Of a DNA stretch of 53,741 nucleotides, positions 9,206-17,960 are shown in pieces (the first letter of the stretch is position 1; each line of letters begins with the position of its first letter). Position numbers and translations under genes: made by a program. The notes beneath the pieces are model-generated. The model saw only the letters and a list, made by a program, of their open reading frames with translations. It was not told where the DNA came from and searched no databases. Origin of the DNA: Deltaproteobacteria bacterium UBA6106 (GTDB lineage: Bacteria; Desulfobacterota; Syntrophorhabdia; Syntrophorhabdales; Syntrophorhabdaceae); NCBI GenBank assembly GCA_002428485.1, contig DIWM01000046.1:1-53741 (forward strand). The letters run 5' to 3'.

Positions 9206-9406
9206 TGGTACAAACTGGTAACATAGTTTACAAAACAGACCGGATACATGGTTTACACTTTACGGCAAGGAGGAGAACAGATGCCGTGGAAGGTGCTAAG
9301 CCAGATGGAACTAAAAATGCAACTCGTTAGAGATTGGAATGAAAAACATATGAATGTAACAGATCTTGCACAGAAGTTTAAGATTAGTCGGCCGACAGTC
9401 AGGGGG
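9206..9406 (+). pseudogene. IS481-type transposase remnant (N-terminal fragment)
   Basis: The frame from ATG 9281 reads MPWKVLSQMELKMQLVRDWN, then KHMNVTDLAQKFKISRPTVR. This is the N-terminal helix-turn-helix of IS481-like transposases, with a good ribosome site (AAGGAGG) just upstream. Before it lie GGTAACATAGTTTAC and ATACATGGTTTACA, like the repeated ends of that family. Homology stops after about 42 codons near 9406 and the catalytic DDE domain is absent. Only the left end survives. It abuts the 3' end of the MFS gene, 15 bases from its stop. Confidence 0.65.
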
Positions 9407-9420
9407 GAGGGAGTTATAAG

Positions 9421-10770
9421 CTATTTCAGCAGCTTTGCGGTTACCGCCTCCAGCGCATCCTTCTTGACGGCAACCGGGTAAAGCGCAACGAGCAACACGC
9501 ACACGAAGCAGGGCAGTGAAAAAAGCATAAAGAACTGGCTTACGCTGAGGCTGGTCATCTGGATCGCCCCGCCTGCGATAGGCCCGCTTATCGATCCAAT
9601 CCTTCCCATTGCGTAAGCCCATCCTGCTCCGGTCGAACGGATGTGGGTAGGATATGTCTCGCCTGCTACCACGTGAAGCGCCACAGGGACGCTTACCACA
9701 AAGATCCCGGTAGCCAATCCGGCAAGATAAAGGGGCATTTCTGACGTCACAGACGCGAACCATATAATCGATAACCCGCCAAGAAAATAGGTCAGGCAGA
9801 GGCCTCGCTTCCTGCCAAAGATATCAAGGATGCAGCCTAGCAAAAATCCGCCTACCGTTGATCCGATGGCCTGCACAATCCCGTAGCTGAAGCTTTTTGC
9901 CAGAGAAAAACCTGCGTTCGCAAGGAGCGAGGGCAGCCAGGTAGACAACCCGTAGATGGCAAGAAAGTTAAAGAGATAACTGGCCCACACCAATAAGGTC
10001 ATCCCTCTCAGGCCGGGACGAAAGAGTTCCCTCAGTTTGGCCTTAGGCTCTGCGCCTGACTGCTCAAAGCTTTCAGGCTTCCATTCCTTCGGTTCGAACC
10101 GCCCCATCCTCTCTACCCTTTTTATCTCTTTCAGCGCTTCATCGTACCTCTTTTTATTCGCGAGAAACCGAACCGATTCCGGCAGGTAACGCTGTATAAC
10201 GGGAAGCAAAAATACAGGAAGGAAACCGAAGAGGAGCACCACGCGCCATCCGTAATCGGATATCAGCGCCGTGCCAATAAGTCCCGCTACCGCCCAGCCG
10301 AGAGTAAAGCCGCCGGCTGCCGCGGTAAGAAGCCTCGCCCTGATCGCAGCAGGGGCAAACTCTGAAATTATCGTTGACGAGAGCGGCACCGCCCCGCCGA
10401 TCCCCAGGCCCGCGATCAGGCGCAACAGGCAGAACACCTCATAGTTGGGAGCAAAATAGGCAGCGCTGCTGAATACAGACAGTGATGCAACGGCCAGCAT
10501 GATGGTCTTCTTTCTTCCTATGCGGTCCGATGCCATCCCGAACCCGATGGCGCCAAGCATGAGGCCGCAATGGCTGGCGGACATCATGGTGCCTGCTGCA
10601 AGCGGCGTCAGATGCCATTCTTTGAGCGCAAGAGGCACGATGTACGCAACGACCTGTGAATTGTAGCCTCCTGCTATGAATATGAGGCCTATGAGGGTAG
10701 TCAGAATTGCGTGGAAGCGGCCGAACTTCAGCTTATCGAGCCAATCAAAGACCAGGATCGTCGGGTTCAT
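9421..10770 (-). CDS. MFS transporter, aromatic acid:H+ symporter (AAHS/PcaK-like)
   Basis: A 449-residue inner-membrane transporter with about 12 hydrophobic segments. The start at 10770 has GAGGAGG 11 bases upstream; an open stretch of 27 codons before it lacks a better start. The MFS loop signature is GMASDRIGRKKT between helices 2 and 3, with a second copy DIFGRKRG in the C-terminal half. The N-terminal FDWLDKLKFGRFHAI and the GGYNSQVVAYIVP region resemble the AAHS family that imports benzoate-type acids (family inference). It lies downstream of the aryl-CoA ligase gene, with a stem-loop between them, which supports an aromatic substrate. Its exact substrate cannot be read from sequence. 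Confidence 0.85.
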   Translation of the reverse strand: MNPTILVFDWLDKLKFGRFHAILTTLIGLIFIAGGYNSQVVAYIVPLALKEWHLTPLAAGTMMSASHCGLMLGAIGFGMASDRIGRKKTIMLAVASLSVFSSAAYFAPNYEVFCLLRLIAGLGIGGAVPLSSTIISEFAPAAIRARLLTAAAGGFTLGWAVAGLIGTALISDYGWRVVLLFGFLPVFLLPVIQRYLPESVRFLANKKRYDEALKEIKRVERMGRFEPKEWKPESFEQSGAEPKAKLRELFRPGLRGMTLLVWASYLFNFLAIYGLSTWLPSLLANAGFSLAKSFSYGIVQAIGSTVGGFLLGCILDIFGRKRGLCLTYFLGGLSIIWFASVTSEMPLYLAGLATGIFVVSVPVALHVVAGETYPTHIRSTGAGWAYAMGRIGSISGPIAGGAIQMTSLSVSQFFMLFSLPCFVCVLLVALYPVAVKKDALEAVTAKLLK

Positions 10771-10856
10771 GTGTTCCGTTTCCTCCTCTGGGATCGAAGG
10801 ACTTTGAATAAGCTCCTTTTTCAGCCTAACAGCGCCGCATATGCAGAGCATATTTC

Positions 10857-10894
10857 AACAAGGTGCGGGTAGCCCGTGCCGCCCGCACCTTGTT
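10857..10894 (-). other. 13-bp stem-loop between the CoA ligase and MFS genes
   Basis: AACAAGGTGCGGG (10857-10869) pairs perfectly with CCCGCACCTTGTT (10882-10894) around a 12-base loop. It sits in the 132-base gap of two same-direction genes. No run of U follows on the - strand, so it is a poor intrinsic terminator and may instead protect or separate the two parts of a message. Confidence 0.6.
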
Positions 10895-10902
10895 TAGATC
10901 TT

Positions 10903-12222
10903 TCAACTTTCTTTAATAACCCTCTTTGCCTTCCCTTCGAACCTCGGCAGGCTCCCCGGGTCGACCAGCTCGATATCAGCGGTAACTTTTATATTGTAGA
11001 CGATGCTCTCCAACAACTGTTTTACAGCATTTTTGGCCTGTTCGTCCGATACCTCTGCTGATGCCGGCTCTACTTTAATTTTCATTCTCTTCCCCGTGCC
11101 CTGTTTGGGAATGATCAATTGATATTCATTCGCAAACGTCGGGATACCCCTGATGAAATTCTCGATCGCGGAGGGGAAGATGTTTACCCCGCCAAAGGTA
11201 AACATGTCGTCGGCCCTTCCCAATACGCCGCCATTCATTCGCAGGAACGTCCTTCCGCAATCGCACTTCTTGTAATTGAACCTTACGAGGTCTTTTGTCT
11301 TATAGCGTATAAGCGGTGCGCTCTCGCAGAAAAGGTTGGAGAGCACAAGCTCGCCGGCCTCGCCTTCTGCAGCCGGCTTACCGGTCTCTGTATCGAGAGA
11401 TTCAGGCAGGAACATCGCCTCTGACATATGAGTGCCCTTCTGCGCTACGCATTCAAATCCAAAGTTCGTTATCTCCGTGCTCCCTATATCATCGTAATTC
11501 TTTGCGCCGTACAGCTTTTCTACAAGTTGTTTTGTCGCAGGGACCTGCGCGCCCGGCTCGCCCGCGGTAACAACGATCCTTACTTTCGAGTTAGGAAGAT
11601 CGATCCCCATCTTTTGCGCCAGTTCACCAAGGTAAATGACGTAGGTAGGCGTTCCACAGACGATCGTTGCGCCCCAGTCAATCATGCTTTTCACGCGCGC
11701 ATCTGAGCTTTGGCCGCCGCCCGGGACTATGGTGATTTCGTGCTGCTCCATCGCACCCTGGATTCCCCACCAGGCGATAAAGGTCCCGTAGGTGAACGGG
11801 AAAAATGCCACGTCCTTTTTTTCCATGCCATAGCCATATATATAATAGCTGAATTGTTCATAAAACGTTTTAAACCAATCCTTTTTGCTGAAGGGGATCT
11901 TGAGAGGCTTGCCGGTGGTGCCCGATGTCTGGAAGACCCTTGTCGCCTGCTCCGGCTTGATGCACGGGAAATCGCCGAATATGGGATGTTCTTCCTGGGA
12001 TTGCAGCAGCTCCTGCTTTGTTGTAAAAGGGACCTGCCTCACATCGTCCATAGTCTTAATGTCATTGGGTGTCACCCCGGCTGCCTTGAATTTCCTCTTG
12101 TAAAAAGGGCTGTTCTCTATGACATACTTCATCTGCTTCCTGAAATATTTCAACTGTCTTTTCTCCAACTCCTCCCGGGGCAATGTTTCTAATTCCGGTC
12201 TCCACATCTTTACCTTTGCCAT
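10903..12222 (-). CDS. Phenylacetate-CoA ligase family aryl-CoA synthetase
   Basis: A 439-residue adenylate-forming enzyme of the PaaK family. It activates an aromatic acid with ATP and CoA to its CoA thioester in the cytosol. Seen: the N-terminal PaaK pattern (ENSPFYKRKFKAAGV), the ATP-binding loop FQTSGTTGKPLKIPF (about 125), the GSTEITNFGFEC region and the C-terminal lid with LGRADDMFTFGGVNIFP. AAGGAGG lies 5 bases before the ATG. Neighbours are a TRAP transporter and an AAHS-type carrier, which fits uptake and activation of an aromatic acid. Whether the acid is phenylacetate, benzoate or a hydroxylated analogue cannot be decided from sequence. Confidence 0.88.
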   Translation of the reverse strand: MAKVKMWRPELETLPREELEKRQLKYFRKQMKYVIENSPFYKRKFKAAGVTPNDIKTMDDVRQVPFTTKQELLQSQEEHPIFGDFPCIKPEQATRVFQTSGTTGKPLKIPFSKKDWFKTFYEQFSYYIYGYGMEKKDVAFFPFTYGTFIAWWGIQGAMEQHEITIVPGGGQSSDARVKSMIDWGATIVCGTPTYVIYLGELAQKMGIDLPNSKVRIVVTAGEPGAQVPATKQLVEKLYGAKNYDDIGSTEITNFGFECVAQKGTHMSEAMFLPESLDTETGKPAAEGEAGELVLSNLFCESAPLIRYKTKDLVRFNYKKCDCGRTFLRMNGGVLGRADDMFTFGGVNIFPSAIENFIRGIPTFANEYQLIIPKQGTGKRMKIKVEPASAEVSDEQAKNAVKQLLESIVYNIKVTADIELVDPGSLPRFEGKAKRVIKES

Positions 12223-12285
12223 AAAAACCTCCTTACATTAGGTCAGTAAATTTTACTTTCTATCTTTCAATAAGCATTCTCCACG

Positions 12286-12315
12286 ATCATATTTAATATC
12301 TTTTCATATGTTCAA
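12286..12315 (-). promoter_or_regulatory. Possible sigma-70 promoter for the CoA ligase gene
   Basis: On the - strand TTGAAC (12315-12310), an 18-base spacer, then TATGAT (12291-12286), about 60 bases ahead of the start codon. It lies in the 322-base gap after dctP. The rest of the gap holds the stem-loop at 12482 and no gene that I can see. Confidence 0.45.
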
Positions 12316-12481
12316 ATGAGGACCTTCGCAGGAAGAAGATACCGGCACTGCACATCCTGCAGGGGCTTCATGTTCTTTGCAATTTAGTTTACTACCCATA
12401 TTGTATATGTTCCTTCGCATTCTGTAAACTTTGAGAGAGGCACATTGACAAGCCCTCTTACATGTGAAACGTTATGTGAGT

Positions 12482-12519
12482 CAGTTGCGCTCCGCCTCCA
12501 CAGGAGTGAAGCGCAACTG
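12482..12519 (-). terminator. Stem-loop after dctP, likely 3' end or processing site
   Basis: CAGTTGCGCT (12482-12491) pairs perfectly with AGCGCAACTG (12510-12519), with an inner CTCC/GGAG pairing. It lies 26 bases past the dctP stop. The U-tract is missing, so termination is uncertain. Such loops also stabilise messages for highly expressed binding proteins. Confidence 0.5.
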
Positions 12520-12544
12520 CTCAATAATTACTGTACCAGCCGAT

Positions 12545-13606
12545 CTATTGATACGCTGTAGGTATCTTTCTTGTCCTTTCCTGATCCTTCCAGTAGGCAA
12601 TGCGTTCCTTTATGAACTTGATCCAGCCGTCAACCTCTGCTGCCTTGAAACCCTTGGCAACCATATCTTTTTTGTAATCATCGATAACCGGCTGTACAGC
12701 CTTTACCCATCTCTGGATCTCTGCGTCGGGAATGGGTATGGTCTGACCGCCCTGTTTTTCGAAGAATTCCTTGCCATCGAGGTCTGTCTTGTTCCACTCG
12801 ACCGCCCAGATGTCTATGTAGGACTTCGCTGTTTCGTCAATGACCTTCTGAGCCTCTTTCGGAAGTTTGTTCCATTTGTTCTTATTGAAGATCACATAGA
12901 AGGTGTAGCCGCTGCCGGCCTGCCACGCCACGCTGTGGTACTTTAAGACTTCGCCCGTTCTGAAGCTCTTCAACTGTTCGTAGGGGCCCATGTTGCCGTC
13001 GATAACGCCCCTTTTCAGCGATTCATACATGTCCATCATCTCGATGGGTGTTGTGGTGGCGCCGAGGGCCTTTACGACATCCCCGCTCCTGCCTGTGCCC
13101 CTGATCTTCATCCCTTTGAGATCTTCCAGCGTCTTTACCGGTTTCTTGAGCGTCTGTATTGTAGATGGTGTACTTGCGCTGAAGATGAGGGGATGGTAGG
13201 CGTCCCACTCTTTGGGTTTGAACTTGTCATAGAAATCGTTGATCACATGGGTGAGGATAAAGCTGCTCGAAGCGCCGAGAGGCAATTCGGTAAGCTCCAT
13301 GACAGGGAACCTGCCCCTTGAGTAAGAACAGTGCGCAAGGCCCATGTCGGCAACGCCAGAGGCTACGCCGGCAGCCATCTGGGGCGCCTTTAATAATGTA
13401 CCGGCAGGATACTGGGTTATCTCCACCTTGCCGGCAAGCTTCTTGTTCACTTCGTCGCAGAACTTGCCCATTACTATCGTATTGGTATGCATGATAGGCA
13501 TATAGTTAGCGAATTTGATCTTAATCACCTCTGCCGCGCCGGACGTAGTAAACAAAAACGAAAAAACCGCTACAACAAATACCACCGCTAAAACCTTTCT
13601 TGCCAT
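12545..13606 (-). CDS. TRAP transporter substrate-binding protein DctP (set 1)
   Basis: A periplasmic binding protein of 353 residues with a signal peptide (MARKVLAVVFVVAVFSFLFT, probable cut after TSGAA). The mature part starts IKIKFANYMPIMHTNT, typical of DctP. It includes the conserved ligand-anchoring segment LEDLKGMKIRGTGRSGDVVKALGATTTPI (about 165-193), whose Arg normally pairs with the substrate carboxylate. AAAGGAGG lies 7 bases before the ATG. It delivers an organic acid to the DctQ and DctM subunits encoded just upstream. Gene order here is Q-M-P, unlike P-Q-M in set 2. The aryl-CoA ligase gene follows. Confidence 0.93.
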   Translation of the reverse strand: MARKVLAVVFVVAVFSFLFTTSGAAEVIKIKFANYMPIMHTNTIVMGKFCDEVNKKLAGKVEITQYPAGTLLKAPQMAAGVASGVADMGLAHCSYSRGRFPVMELTELPLGASSSFILTHVINDFYDKFKPKEWDAYHPLIFSASTPSTIQTLKKPVKTLEDLKGMKIRGTGRSGDVVKALGATTTPIEMMDMYESLKRGVIDGNMGPYEQLKSFRTGEVLKYHSVAWQAGSGYTFYVIFNKNKWNKLPKEAQKVIDETAKSYIDIWAVEWNKTDLDGKEFFEKQGGQTIPIPDAEIQRWVKAVQPVIDDYKKDMVAKGFKAAEVDGWIKFIKERIAYWKDQERTRKIPTAYQ

Positions 13607-13708
13607 TTCTTAACCTCCTTTAGTTTTTTGTATATCATAACGTACGACATGTTGCCTTTTTTGATCAGGCCTCCTCTCAATAAAAAGTCGTTCATTCCCC
13701 ATCTCGCC

Positions 13709-15010
13709 TCATTTGTAAACCAGCGATGGAAGCCAGAGTGAAAGCTGCGGAAAGAAGAAGAGAATGAGCCAGGCGATAAAGAGAGAGATCAGGAACGGGG
13801 CGCAGCCTTTGTATATCGTCCACAAGGGCACCTTGGTAATGTTTTTCACCACAAAGACGCAGATGGCCACCGGCGGGATAATCATGCCGACCATGATGAT
13901 AACGCAAATGATGACCGCAAACCAGATCGGGTCAAACCCAAGCTGGATGACGGTTGGATAAAAAATCGGGAGGGCAAGGATCATAAAGGCGAGGTCTTCA
14001 ATGAAAGAACCGCCCAGCTCGAAGATGATGCAGATGCCGAAGAGGATAATATAACGGTTGACCGGCAGCCCTACGAGCCACTCCGCTGTTTTCTGAGGGA
14101 TATTGGTGACGGCAATAAAATGGCCGAGTATCGCCGAGCCCACAAGGAGCATGAGGAACATCCCGGCGGTACGGATCGCTTCGCTGAGTGATTGCATATA
14201 TTTCCTGAAGGTGATATCACGTGTTATGAGCGCCAGGAGCAATACTGCAAAAGCACCGACAGCGCCCGCCTCTGATGGGGTAAAAAATCCCTGCATGATC
14301 CCGCCGATCATGAGGATAAAGATGAGGAAAACCCAGACAACCTCCGGCAGGCTCCGTATCCTCGCCTTCCATGTTGCACGTTCCGACACAGGGGCAACTG
14401 CCGGGTTGATCTTTACCCATCCATAGACAATCGCCATGAAAAAGATGGCTATAATGATCGCGGGCACTATGCCGGCAAGGAAAAGCTTTCCTATGGACTG
14501 CTCGGTGATAACGCCGTAAAGAATGAGGACCACGCTTGGCGGTATGAGACAGCCCAGCGTTCCGACAGTCGCGATTGTTCCCGTCGATAGTTTCTCGTCG
14601 TATTTATAGCGTTCCATTTCAGGCATCGCAACGCTTGCAAAGGTTGCCGTCGTGGCCGTCGCAGAGCCGCAAATAGCCTTAAAGGCGCTGCCCCCCACAA
14701 TGGTTGCCATCGCAAGGCCGCCGGGGATATGACCGATGAACTTGTGTGAGCAGTCATAGAGCCGTTTCGCGATGCCGGCATGGAAACCGATCTGGCCCAT
14801 CATGATGAAGAGGGGAAAGACCGTATAGCCGTAATTGGTGATAACATCAAACATGTCCCTGGCCAGAAGGTTCATGGCCGAAGGAATGCCGTTGAGGTAG
14901 GCAAAACCCACAAACCCCACTATCGCCATTGCAAAACCCAGTTCAATGCCCGTCGCAAAAAGGAGCAGGAGTAAAAAGAGCATCATGATCCCTATTGTTA
15001 TCTCATTCAT
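13709..15010 (-). CDS. TRAP transporter large permease DctM (set 1)
   Basis: A 433-residue inner-membrane protein with about 12 hydrophobic segments. It is the ion-coupled permease of a TRAP transporter. Typical motifs are FPLFIMMGQIGFHAG, GSAFKAICGSATATTAT (re-entrant hairpin region), LGCLIPPSVVLILYG, and in the second half FTPSEAGAVGAF with IPPVAICVFVVKNI. It overlaps the dctQ stop by 8 bases, which indicates coupled translation. dctP follows after 102 bases. Confidence 0.95.
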   Translation of the reverse strand: MNEITIGIMMLFLLLLLFATGIELGFAMAIVGFVGFAYLNGIPSAMNLLARDMFDVITNYGYTVFPLFIMMGQIGFHAGIAKRLYDCSHKFIGHIPGGLAMATIVGGSAFKAICGSATATTATFASVAMPEMERYKYDEKLSTGTIATVGTLGCLIPPSVVLILYGVITEQSIGKLFLAGIVPAIIIAIFFMAIVYGWVKINPAVAPVSERATWKARIRSLPEVVWVFLIFILMIGGIMQGFFTPSEAGAVGAFAVLLLALITRDITFRKYMQSLSEAIRTAGMFLMLLVGSAILGHFIAVTNIPQKTAEWLVGLPVNRYIILFGICIIFELGGSFIEDLAFMILALPIFYPTVIQLGFDPIWFAVIICVIIMVGMIIPPVAICVFVVKNITKVPLWTIYKGCAPFLISLFIAWLILFFFPQLSLWLPSLVYK

Positions 15011-15488
15011 ATTGGCCTCTCCATATTCTTACAATGTCATTGACAAATACCAGGCACTCAATGAAGCAGCAAACCCCTACGCCATAGGCGATCGGATAAA
15101 AGGGGAGCTGGATGGTTGGCGATACCTCGCCTGATGTACGAAACTCGTTGCCCGCACTGAAAAGGTTGTACCCGATGAACAGGAAAAGAAAGAAGCACAG
15201 AACCCGGGTAAACGTATTCAACATATCCCTCCTTTTAGGAGTAAGCCGCTCAACAACAACCTCCATAAAAACGTGTCCCTTTTCATATGAGACCTTGGGG
15301 ATGGTAAAGCCGACGACGAGCGCCAGCGCTAAGGCCACGACCTCATACGTGCCGATAATCGGATGGCCAAAGGCCCGCATGGTGACGTCAGCAACGGTCA
15401 GCAGCATCATAAATGTAAGCGCCGCGCTGCCAATATAATTGAGAATCTTCGTTACAATCTTGAGAAACCCGTCAAGCCTGTTATGCAT
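15003..15488 (-). CDS. TRAP transporter small permease DctQ (set 1)
   Basis: A 161-residue four-helix membrane protein, the small subunit that pairs with DctM. Recognisable features are the second-helix region LLTVADVTMRAFGHPIIGTYEV and the EKGHVFMEVVVERL segment. AAAGGAGG is 5 bases before the ATG. It is the first gene after the sigma-54 promoter at 15774-15789, with an untranslated leader of about 275 bases. Confidence 0.93.
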   Translation of the reverse strand: MHNRLDGFLKIVTKILNYIGSAALTFMMLLTVADVTMRAFGHPIIGTYEVVALALALVVGFTIPKVSYEKGHVFMEVVVERLTPKRRDMLNTFTRVLCFFLFLFIGYNLFSAGNEFRTSGEVSPTIQLPFYPIAYGVGVCCFIECLVFVNDIVRIWRGQYE

Positions 15489-15773
15489 TACGCCTCCTTT
15501 TTCGCAACTCCCGCGTCATGGTTGGTGCATAAAATAAGTACAGTTGTAATGTGATAATTGAGATCTTTTGTATTGGTGTGTTGGTTCTGCACAATACGCT
15601 TCAGGCAACCTCTCTCCCCCCTGAAGCCCGTACGCCAGGATTCTGCGTGCCGGACCGGTACTTGGTTTATCCTTATTTATACGTATGTCTGATGTGCTCT
15701 TCTACATCTTACCGTGTCAAATGCATATCTTTCTGGAAGCGGCTTTTAGAAAATTTATTTTCATTATGATGAA

Positions 15774-15789
15774 AGCAAATTCTATGCCA
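15774..15789 (-). promoter_or_regulatory. Sigma-54 (-24/-12) promoter of the dctQMP operon
   Basis: On the - strand TGGCATAGAATTTGCT, with GG and GC exactly 10 bases apart as sigma-54 requires. Start of transcription is expected near 15763. A nearly identical promoter stands ahead of the molybdoenzyme operon (25245-25260), and both have the same upstream dyads. The whole gap 15489-16160 has no convincing gene. Confidence 0.8.
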
Positions 15790-15872
15790 CATTGCTATTT
15801 CTACGAAATGGTTTATAACTACAAGTTATTATGAGGTTTAGTATTTTTTAAAAAGATTCATCCATAAACGTG

Positions 15873-15890
15873 TGTAACCAATGAGATACA
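15873..15890. promoter_or_regulatory. Proximal activator dyad (TGTAAC-N6-GATACA), operon 1
   Basis: TGTAACCAATGAGATACA, a TGTA-N10-TACA dyad centred 106 bases upstream of the -12 GC. It matches the dyads at 25354 and (inverse strand) 16062. Proposed binding site of the NtrC-type activator encoded at 25581-26984. Confidence 0.65.
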
Positions 15891-15968
15891 GGATATTTGC
15901 GGCATGTTCCGCTCTTTTTCTTTGCCGTAAGGATGCCGGCTGAAATGAGATAATTTTGTGCATCTCTG

Positions 15969-15984
15969 TCTTGCTGTTATTATT
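15969..15984. promoter_or_regulatory. Shared 16-base element between the dyads, operon 1
   Basis: TCTTGCTGTTATTATT. The same sequence with one change (TCTTGCCGTTATTATT) stands at 25447-25462, at almost the same distance from its own promoter and exactly 94 bases from the distal dyad in both cases. Role unknown; it could be a site for a second protein. Confidence 0.5.
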
Positions 15985-16061
15985 TGGTTTTTCTGCCGTA
16001 AGGCAGTGGATGCAGGCTGCACGCAGGCTGCAAATACTATCAATACAGAAAATATGAGATT

Positions 16062-16079
16062 TGTATCTCTGAAGTTACA
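16062..16079. promoter_or_regulatory. Distal activator dyad, operon 1
   Basis: TGTATCTCTGAAGTTACA, which read on the other strand is TGTAACTTCAGAGATACA, the same dyad as the proximal site. It is centred 295 bases upstream of the -12 GC. A near copy (two changes) is at 25540-25557. Confidence 0.6.
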
Positions 16080-16121
16080 TGCAATCTCAGAGATGCGGAC
16101 AAAGAGAAAGGAGGGGATAAA

Positions 16122-16157
16122 CCGGAGCCGTACTAAAGAAGGGGTACGGCCTGCCGG
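16122..16157 (-). terminator. Stem-loop terminator after dctM set 2
   Basis: GCCGTAC (16127-16133) pairs with GTACGGC (16144-16150), extended by CCGG/CCGG at the base. On the - strand it follows the dctM stop by 3 bases and is followed by a weak TTTATCCCC tail. It probably ends the set 2 transcript. Confidence 0.55.
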
Positions 16158-16160
16158 ATA

Positions 16161-17462
16161 TTATTGTACGAAATTCGGAAGAAAAAGGGTCAAGGCAGGA
16201 AAGGCGATAAGGATAATCGTGGCTATCATCATCGCTACAAGGAAGAGGGTTGTGCCTTTGAATATCGTCTCAAGCGGCAAGCCGTTGGTTATCCCTTTTA
16301 TGACATACACGTTTATGCCGACAGGCGGGGTTATTGTGCCTACGCCTGTTAAGATAGTGATGATGACGCCAAACCAGATGGGGTCATATCCCAGGGACAC
16401 CACCAGGGGATAAAAGATAGGGACGGTAAGTATCATGAAGGGCAGCGAATCAACGAAGCACCCTCCTATAAGGTAGATCAGCATGATGATCAGCATGATG
16501 AAAAAGGAGTGGATATTCAAGGTTGTTATCCAGTCGGAAAGCAGGAAGGTTATCTTGGACAATGTTATAAAGTGACCAAAAAGCGTGGCAAAGCCCATTA
16601 CGGTGAGGATCATGCAGGATGTCCTCAGCGCCTCCCTGGTATTGTCAATAAATGCCTTCCACGTGAGCTCTCTTCTCACAAGGCCGATAATGATCGCGCC
16701 CACGGCACCTACACCGCCGGCCTGGGTCGGTGTAAAGAAACCAAAGATAAGCCCTCCTATAACCGCTACAAAGAGTATTATTACATCTATTATCCTGCCA
16801 ATTGCCCTGATTTTTCCCTTAAACGGCACTTCTTCGCCGGGTGGACCTACTGTCGGGTTCTTTACACAGTAAATATAGACGGCGAGGGACATGAAAATGG
16901 CGAGTATTATGCCCGGGATTATGCCGGCGATAAAGAGCTTCCCTATGGATTCCGACGTTATGATGCCGTAAAGGAGAAGGACCACGCTTGGAGGGATGAG
17001 AATGCCGAGCGTCCCGGAAGAGGCGACGCAGCCTGCCGCGATCATGTCGTTATATTTATATTTTTTCATTGCAGGGATCGCAAGCTTTCCCATGGTAGCA
17101 GACGTTGCGGTACAGGAACCGCAGATCGCCCCGAAGCCTGCACAGGCGAATATCGTGGAGATAGCAAGGCCGCCCCTGATATGCCCGAAGATGCTGAAGG
17201 CTGATTCGTAAAGCCTGTTTCCAAGTCCTGCTGAGAACCCGTAGTATCCCATAAGGATGAACATGGGGATCGCGCTTATGGAATAAGAGCTGAACACCTC
17301 GAAAAGATCCCGGGGGATGAACATAAGGGCTGTGCTGAACGATGTAAGGTACGAAAGGCCCAGAAAACCGGCAAGGCCCATGGAAAAGGCAATGGGCATC
17401 CTTATCAGAAAGAATATCAGAAGGAGGATCACGCCTAAGATAAACACGAAAGCTGGGCTCAT
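16161..17462 (-). CDS. TRAP transporter large permease DctM (set 2)
   Basis: A 433-residue permease with about 12 membrane segments, the same length as the set 1 protein and clearly related. Motifs include FILMGYYGFSAGLGNRLYES, FGAICGSCTATSATMGKLA, LIPPSVVLLLYGIITSESIG, FTPTQAGGVGAVGA and ITPPVGINVYVIKGI. GGAAGG lies upstream of the ATG. It is the last gene of the P-Q-M set and is followed by a stem-loop. The substrate is an organic acid, likely an aromatic or related carboxylate judging from the neighbours. Confidence 0.95.
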   Translation of the reverse strand: MSPAFVFILGVILLLIFFLIRMPIAFSMGLAGFLGLSYLTSFSTALMFIPRDLFEVFSSYSISAIPMFILMGYYGFSAGLGNRLYESAFSIFGHIRGGLAISTIFACAGFGAICGSCTATSATMGKLAIPAMKKYKYNDMIAAGCVASSGTLGILIPPSVVLLLYGIITSESIGKLFIAGIIPGIILAIFMSLAVYIYCVKNPTVGPPGEEVPFKGKIRAIGRIIDVIILFVAVIGGLIFGFFTPTQAGGVGAVGAIIIGLVRRELTWKAFIDNTREALRTSCMILTVMGFATLFGHFITLSKITFLLSDWITTLNIHSFFIMLIIMLIYLIGGCFVDSLPFMILTVPIFYPLVVSLGYDPIWFGVIITILTGVGTITPPVGINVYVIKGITNGLPLETIFKGTTLFLVAMMIATIILIAFPALTLFLPNFVQ

Positions 17463-17467
17463 AAAGC

Positions 17468-17947
17468 TTACCTTCCCTTTATAGACTTTATGGTGCTGAT
17501 AATATAATAAAGTATGATGGGCACAGTGCCTGCGGCAATGACATAAGCAAAGGGGTAGAGCGGGATCTTTGAAACGGACCCTATCTCTTCAGATATCTGC
17601 AGGGAATACCCGTATTCCAGCGCCTGGAGAAAGACCAGGACAAAAAAGACCGTCAAAACAGTGGAGACAAAGATGTCTATTAAATATCTTGGGGTCTTCG
17701 GAAGCTTTTCGAAAATAAAATCAATGCTCAGGTGGAAACCCAGAAAAAGGCCGAGAGGAATGGTAAGGGCTATGGCAATAACCTGGGCAAAGCTGGTAAC
17801 TTCAAACGCCCCGGGAAGCGGCCACTTGAAAAATTTTGAGCCGACAACGTCAATAATATTTACAAGTACCATAATAAGGTATCCCGCAACCCCTACCAAT
17901 TCCAACTTTTTGCATATATTTTTTGTGATCCTCTCGAATCTTTCCAT
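17468..17947 (-). CDS. TRAP transporter small permease DctQ (set 2)
   Basis: A four-helix small subunit of about 159 residues. The ATG at 17947 has AGGAAGG 8 bases upstream; a TTG two codons earlier is a less likely start. The region LVNIIDVVGSKFFKWPLPGAFEV is the usual second-helix pattern of DctQ, followed by FLGFHLSIDFIFEKL. It lies between dctP and dctM with gaps of only a few bases, so all three are one translation unit. Confidence 0.92.
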   Translation of the reverse strand: MERFERITKNICKKLELVGVAGYLIMVLVNIIDVVGSKFFKWPLPGAFEVTSFAQVIAIALTIPLGLFLGFHLSIDFIFEKLPKTPRYLIDIFVSTVLTVFFVLVFLQALEYGYSLQISEEIGSVSKIPLYPFAYVIAAGTVPIILYYIISTIKSIKGR

Positions 17948-17960
17948 TTTCAAGACCTTC

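Noticed and set aside
10857..10894. Stem-loop after the CoA ligase gene as an intrinsic terminator
   Set aside because: The stem is strong, but no U-rich tract follows on either strand, so it is listed only as a stem-loop.
12223..12544. A third sigma-54 promoter ahead of the CoA ligase gene
   Set aside because: I found no GG-N10-GC element on the - strand in this gap and no TGTAAC/GATACA dyad; only a moderate sigma-70-like pair is present.
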